NCBI GenBank assembly: GCA_013811715.1
Contig: JACCUS010000346.1
Location: 1-5,189, forward strand
Reading direction: 5' to 3'
Length of the DNA: 5,189 nucleotides
Origin: Nocardioidaceae bacterium
GTDB taxonomy: Bacteria > Actinomycetota > Actinomycetes > Propionibacteriales > Nocardioidaceae
Shown one piece after another: positions 1 through 5,189 of the stretch; the first letter of the stretch is position 1; each line of letters begins with the position of its first letter. Made by a program: the position numbers and the translations under genes. Under the pieces are notes generated by a model that saw only the letters and a list, made by a program, of their open reading frames with translations, was not told the origin of the DNA and made no database searches.

Positions 1-2835
1 GACAGTTTTGGCGCCAAGGGGACCCTGGACGTGGGGGGCACGACGTATGAGATCTACCGGCTGGCGGCGGTCGGCGGCGACGGGGTCGACGTCGCGAGCC
101 TGCCGTACAGCCTCAAGGTGCTGCTGGAGAACCTGCTGCGCACCGAGGACGGCGTCGACATCACCGATGACGACGTGCGGACGCTCGCCGGATGGGACGC
201 CGCAGCCGAGCCGAGCAAGGAGATCCAGTTCACCCCTGCCCGCGTCATCATGCAGGACTTCACCGGCGTGCCGGCAATCGTCGACCTGGCCACCATGCGT
301 GAGGCGATGCGGGACCTCGGGGGCGACCCCACCAAGATCAACCCGCTGGCGCCGGCGGAGCTCGTTATCGACCACTCGGTGATCGCGGACGTGTTCGGCA
401 CCCCGGCGGCGTTCGGGCGCAACGTCGAGATCGAGTACGAGCGCAACCATGAGCGCTACCAGTTCCTGCGCTGGGGTCAGGGTGCGTTCGACGACTTCAA
501 GGTGGTGCCGCCAGGCACCGGCATCGTCCACCAGGTCAACATCGAGCACCTCGCGAAGGTGGTCTTCGTGCGAGCATCCGAGCAGGCCGCGTCGACCGGC
601 GGACATCCGCTCGTGGCGTATCCGGACACGTGCGTCGGCACCGACTCCCACACCACGATGGTCAACGGCCTCGGCGTTGTCGGCTGGGGTGTCGGGGGTA
701 TCGAGGCCGAGGCGGCGATGCTGGGGCAGCCGGTGTCGATGCTGATCCCGCGGGTGGTCGGCTTCAAGCTGTCCGGCGAGCTGCCCGAGGGCACGACCGC
801 GACCGATCTGGTGCTCACCATCACCGAGATGCTGCGCAAGCATGGCGCCGTCGGGAAGTTCGTGGAGTTCTACGGCAGCGGCGTCGCCGCCGTGCCGGTG
901 GCCAACCGGGCGACGCTCGGCAACATGTCGCCGGAGTACGGCTCCACCATCGCGATCTTCCCGGTCGACGACGAGACGTTGGGCTACCTGCGGCTGACCG
1001 GCCGGGACGAGGCGCAGGTGGCCCTCGTCGAGGCCTACGCGAAGGAGCAGGGTCTTTGGCACGACCCCGCCGCCGAGCCCCGCTACTCCGAGTACCTCGA
1101 CCTCGACCTCGGAATCGTCGTGCCATCGATCGCCGGACCGAAGCGACCGCAGGACCGCATCTCGCTGTCGGACGCGAAGGGCGCCTTCCGCGCCGCGCTC
1201 GACGGGTACGTTCAGGAGCACGACATCGAGGAGCAAGGGTACGACGAGGCCTCGGCGGAGTCCTTCCCCGCGAGTGACGTGCCGTCCTTCACCGGCGCCA
1301 ACCACGCCGAGCCGCCACGCGACTACGCATCTGCCGCTGTGACCGCTGACGGGTGCGCAAGCAACCCGGTGCTGATCACCCTCGGGGACGGCACCGAGTG
1401 CGAGATAGACCACGGTGCGGTGGCCATCGCAGCCATCACCTCATGCACGAACACCTCCAACCCGTCGGTGATGATCGGGGCGGCGCTGCTGGCCAAGAAA
1501 GCTGTCGAGGCGGGCCTGACAAGCAGGCCGTGGGTCAAGACCTCGCTGGCCCCGGGCTCGAAGGTGGTGACGGACTACTACGAGCAGGCCGGGCTGACGC
1601 CGTACCTGGAGAAGCTCGGGTTCGACCTGGTGGGCTACGGATGCACGACCTGCATCGGGAACTCCGGACCGCTGATCCCCGAGGTTAGCGCCGCGGTCAA
1701 CGAGCATGACCTCGCGGTCACAGCGGTGCTGTCGGGGAACCGCAACTTCGAGGGCCGGATCAACCCCGACGTCAAGATGAACTACCTCGCCTCGCCGCCG
1801 CTGGTCGTCGCCTATGCCATCGCGGGCTCGATGGACATCGACCTGTTCAACGAGCCCCTGGGCCAAGACGCCACAGGTGACGACGTGTTCTTGAAGGACG
1901 TCTGGCCGAGCCCGGCAGAGGTTGCGGAGGTCGTCAGCACCTCCATCTCCTCGGAGATGTTCATCCGTGGCTACGACGACGTGTTCGCCGGTGACGAGCG
2001 CTGGCAGACCCTGCCGACTCCCGAGGGCGACACGTTCGAGTGGGACGCGGAGTCGACGTACGTGCGCAAGCCTCCGTATTTCGAGGGGATGCAGGCAGAT
2101 CCGGAGGACGTCACCGACGTCGTGGGCGCGCGGGTGCTGGCGAAGCTCGGCGACTCGGTCACGACCGACCACATCTCGCCGGCGGGCGCGATCAAGAAGG
2201 ACTCCCCAGCGGGCGCCTACCTCACAGGGCACGGCGTCGCGCAGCGCGACTTCAACTCCTACGGCTCCCGCCGCGGAAATCACGAGGTGATGATCCGGGG
2301 CACCTTCGCCAACATCAGACTGCGCAACCAGCTGGCGCCAGGCACCGAGGGCGGCTTCACCCGGAACTTCTCCGCGGGCGGCGACGTGACGACGATCTAC
2401 GACGCCGCGGTCGGCTACGCCGAAGCCAGGGTGCCGCTGGTGATCCTGTCCGGCAAGGAGTACGGCTCTGGCTCGTCACGCGACTGGGCGGCCAAGGGTA
2501 CGGCGCTGCTCGGCGTCCGGGCAGTCATCGCGGAGTCCTACGAGCGCATCCACCGCTCGAACCTGATCGGCATGGGGGTGCTGCCGCTGCAGTACCCGAC
2601 CGGCGAGACGGCGGAGTCGCTGGGGCTGACAGGTGAGGAGACGTTCGACATCTCCGGAGTCACCGGGCTCAACGAGGGCCGCATCCCAGCGACCGTGCCG
2701 GTCGCGGCGGTCGCTGCCAGCGGCGCTCGGGTCGAGTTCGACGCCGTGGTGCGCATCGACACTCCGGGCGAGGCGGGCTACTACCGCCATGGCGGCATCA
2801 TGCCGTACGTGTTGCGGAGCCTGCTCGACCGCTGA
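1..2835 (+). CDS. acnA: aconitate hydratase A (AcnA/IRP1-type aconitase), 5'-truncated by the window edge
   Basis: Cytosolic TCA-cycle enzyme that isomerises citrate to isocitrate via cis-aconitate using a [4Fe-4S] cluster. The frame is open from base 1; 944 residues are visible, close to the family's full length. The first residues (DSFGAKGTLDVGG) match the usual N-terminus just after the initiator, so the real start lies a few codons upstream and the in-frame GTG at 31 is an internal valine. Numbering from base 1, landmarks are QDFTGVPA (from residue 85), TDSHTTM (from 214), cluster ligands Cys482 in SCTNTSNP and Cys548/Cys551 in GCTTCIGNSGP, DHISPAG (from 723) opening the C-terminal swivel domain, and the substrate-binding GSGSSRDWAAKG with Arg827. 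No frameshift or missing catalytic residue was seen. AcnA proteins can act as RNA-binding regulators when the cluster is lost; the sequence neither shows nor excludes this. A winged-helix gene follows after one nucleotide. Confidence 0.97.
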   Translation, partial: DSFGAKGTLDVGGTTYEIYRLAAVGGDGVDVASLPYSLKVLLENLLRTEDGVDITDDDVRTLAGWDAAAEPSKEIQFTPARVIMQDFTGVPAIVDLATMREAMRDLGGDPTKINPLAPAELVIDHSVIADVFGTPAAFGRNVEIEYERNHERYQFLRWGQGAFDDFKVVPPGTGIVHQVNIEHLAKVVFVRASEQAASTGGHPLVAYPDTCVGTDSHTTMVNGLGVVGWGVGGIEAEAAMLGQPVSMLIPRVVGFKLSGELPEGTTATDLVLTITEMLRKHGAVGKFVEFYGSGVAAVPVANRATLGNMSPEYGSTIAIFPVDDETLGYLRLTGRDEAQVALVEAYAKEQGLWHDPAAEPRYSEYLDLDLGIVVPSIAGPKRPQDRISLSDAKGAFRAALDGYVQEHDIEEQGYDEASAESFPASDVPSFTGANHAEPPRDYASAAVTADGCASNPVLITLGDGTECEIDHGAVAIAAITSCTNTSNPSVMIGAALLAKKAVEAGLTSRPWVKTSLAPGSKVVTDYYEQAGLTPYLEKLGFDLVGYGCTTCIGNSGPLIPEVSAAVNEHDLAVTAVLSGNRNFEGRINPDVKMNYLASPPLVVAYAIAGSMDIDLFNEPLGQDATGDDVFLKDVWPSPAEVAEVVSTSISSEMFIRGYDDVFAGDERWQTLPTPEGDTFEWDAESTYVRKPPYFEGMQADPEDVTDVVGARVLAKLGDSVTTDHISPAGAIKKDSPAGAYLTGHGVAQRDFNSYGSRRGNHEVMIRGTFANIRLRNQLAPGTEGGFTRNFSAGGDVTTIYDAAVGYAEARVPLVILSGKEYGSGSSRDWAAKGTALLGVRAVIAESYERIHRSNLIGMGVLPLQYPTGETAESLGLTGEETFDISGVTGLNEGRIPATVPVAAVAASGARVEFDAVVRIDTPGEAGYYRHGGIMPYVLRSLLDR

Positions 2836-2836
2836 G

Positions 2837-3991
2837 ATGACCAAGGCATACACGTGGGAGCAGCTGGCTCAGACGACGCTGCGGCGGCAGTTCCCGAACA
2901 TCCGGGGCCGAGGACCGGCGGCTGTCACCGAGCTGATCCGGCGCATCGGTCCCGTCCAGTCCCAGGTGGCGCGATCGCCGTACGTGAGCGTGGCGGCGCG
3001 GCTGCCCGGAGCGACGTACGACGACATCAACGCCGCCCACGAGGCCTACGACGTGGTGCGGGGGAGCAACCTACGCGGCACCGTGCACACGTGCGTGCGC
3101 GAGCAGCACCCGCTGCTCGACGCCGTCACTCGACGAGCGTCCGCGAACTCGTGGCGTCGCGGCCTGCGGCTCGACCGCGTCAGCGTCGAGGAGTGCCGGG
3201 CAGAGATGGCGCGGTTCGCCAGTGGGCGGTGGCGCACTCCCGCCGAGCTGCGCGAGCACCTGTCGCAGTGGCTCGAGAGGGTCGAGTCCGCGGAGTCTGT
3301 CGAGGCATCGCGCACCTCGGGGATGGGGCGCTCTATGGCGCACGGGCACAGCGCGCTGATCCGCAGGCCGATGCGTGGCGGCTGGGATCGCCAGACCCCC
3401 CCGGGCTACCGCTTGGCCGCCGACGTGCTGGGTGCGGAACCCTCGCCGTGGCTGCTCGACCCCGACTCGGCGATGGTTGAGCTCACCAGGCTCCACCTCG
3501 CTTCGTACGGTCCGGCCAACCGCCGAGACATTGCCTGGTGGAGCGGAGAGGGTCTGCGCAACGTCGACGCCGCGCTCACACGGCTGGCGGGCGAGCTGAC
3601 CGAGCGACCCGGGCCTGACGGCGCGACGTACTACGACCTCGTCGAGGCGCCGTCCCGCGGGGACCGTGACGCCGGGCTGCGGTTGCTACCGGAGTTCGAC
3701 GCCGTTGTCGTCGGCTACGACCCGAAGACCCGTGACCGCTTCTTCGACGCGGCACACCTGGGTTACTTCTGGGTGAGCAGCAACGGCATGTTCACGTCCG
3801 TCCTGCTGGCCGACGGCCGGCTGACCGGGTCTTGGCGGTTCGTGGGCAGCGACGACGAACGGCAGCTGCACGTCAGGATGTTCCCGGGGGCGCCGACGGT
3901 CTCAGAGTCCGACCTCGCCGACCAGGTGGAGGCGCTCCAGGCGGCCTTGGCGATGACGGTGACGGAAGTCCAGATCACGACGGCCGACTGA
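2837..3991 (+). CDS. winged-helix DNA-binding protein of the HTH_42 / YcaQ-AlkZ superfamily (candidate DNA glycosylase)
   Basis: 384-residue soluble protein with no signal peptide or membrane segment. Family hallmarks appear in order: GPVQSQVARSPY (residues 39-48) with Q41-x-Q43; RGTVH (80-84), the usual RGT-x-H strand; LASYGPANRRDIAWWSG (221-237), the family's GPA..DxAWWSG helix-turn-helix; LLPEFDAVVVGY (283-294); and a C-terminal DGRLTGSWR (326-334). In characterised members (AlkZ of an azinomycin producer, E. coli YcaQ) this fold is a DNA glycosylase acting on bulky alkyl adducts or interstrand crosslinks, and the Q-x-Q or Q-x-D motif is catalytic. That supports a repair role by inference; many members are untested. 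The ATG at 2837 is chosen because similarity begins almost at once, whereas extending the frame upstream to 2633 only overlaps acnA with arginine- and serine-rich shadow sequence. No Shine-Dalgarno is well placed (nearest GGAG at 2816-2819 is 17 nt away), so translation is probably coupled to acnA termination. Confidence 0.9.
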   Translation: MTKAYTWEQLAQTTLRRQFPNIRGRGPAAVTELIRRIGPVQSQVARSPYVSVAARLPGATYDDINAAHEAYDVVRGSNLRGTVHTCVREQHPLLDAVTRRASANSWRRGLRLDRVSVEECRAEMARFASGRWRTPAELREHLSQWLERVESAESVEASRTSGMGRSMAHGHSALIRRPMRGGWDRQTPPGYRLAADVLGAEPSPWLLDPDSAMVELTRLHLASYGPANRRDIAWWSGEGLRNVDAALTRLAGELTERPGPDGATYYDLVEAPSRGDRDAGLRLLPEFDAVVVGYDPKTRDRFFDAAHLGYFWVSSNGMFTSVLLADGRLTGSWRFVGSDDERQLHVRMFPGAPTVSESDLADQVEALQAALAMTVTEVQITTAD

Positions 3992-4005
3992 CGGGTCGTC
4001 GACGC

Positions 4006-4437
4006 CTATACCTGTGTCGGTTCGGCCAGCGCGCTGCGGAGCCGGGAGGCGTACTCGTCAGCCTCGGTGTCGTCGGCGTACCTGGTGCGGGGCCAGAAGA
4101 ATCCGCGGAGCCCGTCGCCCTTCGTGCGTGGCACGACATGGACGTGCAGGTGCGGCACCGACTGCGACACGACGTTGTTCATCGCGACGAAGGCGCCCTG
4201 CGCGCCGAGAGCCGTCTGCATGGCCGAGGCCAGCCGCTGCGTGGCGGCGAGCAGCGGCGTCATCAGCTCGGCCGAGAGGTCGGCGAGGGTGCCCACGTGG
4301 GGCCGGGTGACCAGGAGCGCATGGCCCTTGAATACCGGCCGGGTGTCGAGGAAGGCCACCGTCTCGGGGGAGTTCCACACGACGTACGCCGGCTCGGTGC
4401 CGTTGACGATCCGGCAGAACAGGCAACCCTCGACCAT
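4006..4437 (-). CDS. HIT-family (histidine triad) nucleotide-binding protein
   Basis: 143-residue cytosolic protein of normal length for a small HIT hydrolase. HIT proteins hydrolyse or transfer nucleoside phosphate groups (AMP-lysine phosphoramidates, Ap4A-type dinucleotides) through a histidine nucleophile. The signature VPHLHVHVVPR gives the triad His96, His98 and His100. CLFC (Cys5, Cys8) with a histidine in the GHALLVTRPHV strand (residues 38-48) resembles the zinc site of bacterial HIT proteins. The C-terminal GDGLRGFFWPRTRYADD resembles the actinobacterial HIT branch that includes Rv1262c-like proteins (from memory; substrate unknown). The ATG (4435-4437, minus strand) places CLFC at the usual position. 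Instead of a good Shine-Dalgarno, a TANNNT -10 lies six nucleotides upstream, suggesting leaderless expression. The gene converges on the winged-helix gene and diverges from the DUF222 gene. Confidence 0.94.
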   Translation of the reverse strand: MVEGCLFCRIVNGTEPAYVVWNSPETVAFLDTRPVFKGHALLVTRPHVGTLADLSAELMTPLLAATQRLASAMQTALGAQGAFVAMNNVVSQSVPHLHVHVVPRTKGDGLRGFFWPRTRYADDTEADEYASRLRSALAEPTQV

Positions 4438-4443
4438 GCCGCC

Positions 4444-4449
4444 AACCTA
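4444..4449 (-). promoter_or_regulatory. -10 element (TAGGTT) of a probable leaderless promoter for the HIT gene
   Basis: On the minus strand TAGGTT matches TANNNT and is followed by six nucleotides (GGCGGC) and then the ATG, the geometry of leaderless actinobacterial genes. The hexamer 17 nt further upstream, GGGGCA (4467-4472), is a poor -35. The AGG within the hexamer, 8-9 nt from the ATG, could instead act as a weak Shine-Dalgarno. Confidence 0.45.
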
Positions 4450-4662
4450 GTGGGATGCTGGCCCCCTGCCCCGTACCTTGGTGCGGCGCAAATTGCGTGG
4501 CGCGGATCGTCCACACCCGATCGACATGAGGCGGCATGACGGGTGCTCACGGGCTGACGCTGGGCATCCCTTCTATCTCTGGCTGGCCGAGTAGCCGCCC
4601 TGCACCCTCGCCCATCGCGTGCCGCTCGGCTGCAAGCCTCAGTCTTCATCCCATGATTCCCT

Positions 4663-4671
4663 TGTGGATAA
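4663..4671 (-). promoter_or_regulatory. single consensus DnaA-box 9-mer
   Basis: TGTGGATAA on the plus strand reads TTATCCACA on the minus strand, the E. coli consensus DnaA box; actinobacteria more often use TTGTCCACA. It is a lone site in the divergent intergenic region, overlapping a possible -35 (TTGTGG). No cluster of boxes or AT-rich unwinding element is present, so it is not an origin. It may be a DnaA regulatory site or a coincidence. Confidence 0.35.
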
Positions 4672-4689
4672 GGCGGAACGAGGTAGATT

Positions 4690-4698
4690 CTGTCCGTC
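4690..4698 (+). promoter_or_regulatory. partial RecA-NDp / PafBC-type DNA-damage promoter element
   Basis: CTGTCCGTC agrees at 6 of 9 positions with the TTGTCRGTG box of the LexA-independent mycobacterial damage promoter, including the TGTC core and GT. It lies exactly 8 nt before the TAAGAT -10, which is the spacing of the published TTGTCRGTG-N8-TANNNT motif. Three mismatches make this tentative; a chance match is possible. Confidence 0.35.
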
Positions 4699-4706
4699 TG
4701 TGGTAG

Positions 4707-4712
4707 TAAGAT
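4707..4712 (+). promoter_or_regulatory. -10 element (TAAGAT) of a probable leaderless promoter for the DUF222 gene
   Basis: TAAGAT fits the actinobacterial TANNNT -10 motif and ends seven nucleotides before the ATG at 4720, the spacing expected when transcription begins at the start codon. No Shine-Dalgarno is present in 4695-4719. A weak -35 (TAGATT, 4684-4689) lies 17 nt upstream. An alternative arrangement is TTGTGG (4662-4667) as -35 with TAGATT as -10, giving a start near 4696 and a short leader. Confidence 0.55.
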
Positions 4713-4727
4713 CGAACACATGTTCGA
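4712..4727. promoter_or_regulatory. perfect LexA operator (SOS box) spanning the DUF222 start codon
   Basis: The sequence TCGAAC-ACAT-GTTCGA is a perfect inverted repeat with 6-bp arms and a 4-bp spacer. It matches the mycobacterial SOS-box consensus TCGAAC-N4-GTTCGA and the related Bacillus Cheo box. The left arm overlaps the last base of the putative -10 element. The spacer and right arm contain the ATG and the first codons (M-F-E), so bound LexA would sit directly on the transcription start. Several 13E12-family genes of M. tuberculosis are known LexA targets, which supports function here. Binding is inferred, not shown. Confidence 0.85.
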
Positions 4728-5189
4728 GATCGACTTCACTGCTTTGGACGCGGACGCGACGTTGGCGACGGCGGCCAGTGTGCGGGTGGTCGCGGACCGG
4801 GCCGAGGTGTTGGTGTTGGAGGCGGCGGCGCATTGGGCCGATCTGCACGGCCACCTCGACGACCCTGACGGCCGGGCGCTGCCGGGGATGGAGGAGTTGG
4901 TCCGCCTCGGCGGTGAGTCCACGCCGGAGGTGGCGGAGTTCGCGCCGGCGGAGCTGGGTGCGGAGCTGGCGATGTCGGACTTCGCGGCCCGGCAGCTGGT
5001 GGCCGATGCGTTGGATCTGCGGCACCGGCTGCCGCTTCTGTGGGGGCGGGTGCGGGCCGGTGAGGTGAAGCCGTGGATCGGCCGGAAGACCGCCGAGGCC
5101 ACCCGGGACGTCTCTCCCGAGGTGGTGGCGGTGGTGGACCGGCGGGTGAGCAGGTGGGCGCACTCGTTGTCGTGGGGCCGGTTGGAGGA
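4720..5189 (+). CDS. DUF222 domain protein, 13E12-like HNH endonuclease family, 3' end outside window
   Basis: Open from ATG 4720 to the window edge: 156 complete codons plus two bases. The protein starts MFEIDFTALDADATL and contains FAPAELGAEL and LVADALDLRHRLPLLWGRV (around residues 92-110), followed by RAGEVKPW and RKTAEATRDVSPEVV. This alpha-helical pattern (aligned AElgaaL, ADALdLrhRLP, GeV..w..R.iAeaTr) is typical of the DUF222 region of actinobacterial 13E12 proteins. Those usually carry a C-terminal HNH nuclease domain, which would lie beyond this window, so nuclease activity cannot be checked here. The biological role of the family is not established. The start is fixed by a -10 element seven nucleotides upstream and by a LexA-type palindrome that includes the ATG; there is no Shine-Dalgarno. 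Eight of 19 leucine codons are TTG, whereas I count about three in all of acnA, so codon choice is unlike its neighbours and transfer or family-specific drift is possible. Confidence 0.88.
   Translation, partial: MFEIDFTALDADATLATAASVRVVADRAEVLVLEAAAHWADLHGHLDDPDGRALPGMEELVRLGGESTPEVAEFAPAELGAELAMSDFAARQLVADALDLRHRLPLLWGRVRAGEVKPWIGRKTAEATRDVSPEVVAVVDRRVSRWAHSLSWGRLE

Larger units (their letters stand above)
4438..4719. other. divergent intergenic region between the HIT and DUF222 genes
   Basis: This 282-bp stretch separates two divergently transcribed genes. Its two ends hold the promoter elements listed separately. The middle (about 4475-4655) shows no convincing gene, RNA gene, terminator hairpin or repeat array. 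The last 70 bases before the DUF222 ATG are noticeably richer in A/T than the rest of the window, as expected of a promoter. Confidence 0.7.

Noticed and set aside
1441..2283. 280-codon open frame on the minus strand inside acnA
   Set aside because: It is antisense to strongly conserved aconitase sequence; its composition (Arg/Val/Asp-rich, no recognisable motif) is that of a high-GC shadow frame.
2633..2836. Upstream extension of the winged-helix gene to an earlier ATG
   Set aside because: The extra 68 residues lie within acnA, are low-complexity Arg/Ser/Ala and have no family similarity; the ATG at 2837 fits the family N-terminus.
3977..3999. Possible terminator hairpin ACGAC / GTCGT at the end of the winged-helix gene
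   Set aside because: Five-base stem with a 13-nt loop and no following T-tract; too weak to call a terminator.
4452..4570. Inverted repeat GGGATGC / GCATCCC
   Set aside because: Only 7 bp per arm with about 105 bp between them and no extension on either side; likely coincidental.
4526..4594. Small plus-strand ORF of 22 codons (MRRHDGCSRADAG...)
   Set aside because: No Shine-Dalgarno, no -10 at leaderless spacing and no recognisable sequence; expected by chance.
4581..4596. Possible hairpin GGCT / AGCC and tRNA-like stretch in the intergenic region
   Set aside because: Stem of only four pairs and no tRNA arms (no T-loop GTTCRA motif in place); no support for an RNA gene.
4263..5102. 279-codon minus-strand frame running from the HIT gene across the intergenic region into the DUF222 gene
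   Set aside because: It overlaps two well-supported genes in other frames, has no recognisable domain and is rich in Ser/Arg/Ala as expected of a shadow.

Overview
This is a high-GC bacterial window whose gene content and signals point to an actinobacterium. The evidence is an AcnA-type aconitase of the mycobacterial/streptomycete kind, a DUF222 (13E12-like) HNH-family gene, an actinobacterial-type LexA (SOS) box, and start sites that look leaderless. The MFEIDF-type DUF222 N-terminus suggests Nocardioidaceae or a relative, but that placement is only an impression.

Layout. Positions 1-2835 (+) hold nearly all of acnA (aconitate hydratase A), missing only a few N-terminal codons beyond the left edge. 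One nucleotide after its stop, a 384-residue winged-helix protein (2837-3991, +) of the HTH_42 / YcaQ-AlkZ superfamily begins. It carries the Q-x-Q motif typical of AlkZ-like DNA glycosylases. A HIT-family nucleotide-binding protein (4006-4437, -) converges on it with a 14-nt gap. A 282-bp divergent intergenic region (4438-4719) follows, then the 5' part of a DUF222/HNH-type gene (4720 onward, +) that runs off the right edge.

Most interesting feature. The start codon of the DUF222 gene lies inside a perfect 6-4-6 palindrome, TCGAAC-ACAT-GTTCGA (4712-4727), which matches the mycobacterial SOS-box consensus. Just upstream is a TANNNT -10 element (TAAGAT), seven nucleotides from the ATG and with no Shine-Dalgarno sequence, as expected of a leaderless transcript. 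A partial match to the LexA-independent RecA-NDp/PafBC element (CTGTCCGTC) sits exactly 8 nt upstream of that -10. A consensus DnaA-box 9-mer lies about 50 bp upstream of the ATG. Together these suggest a DNA-damage-inducible gene.

How the genes relate. acnA is TCA-cycle housekeeping. The winged-helix gene is probably co-transcribed with it through translational coupling. The HIT protein appears to be an independent leaderless unit. A candidate DNA-repair glycosylase and a candidate SOS-regulated nuclease-family gene within 1 kb is suggestive, but nothing in the sequence shows that they act together.
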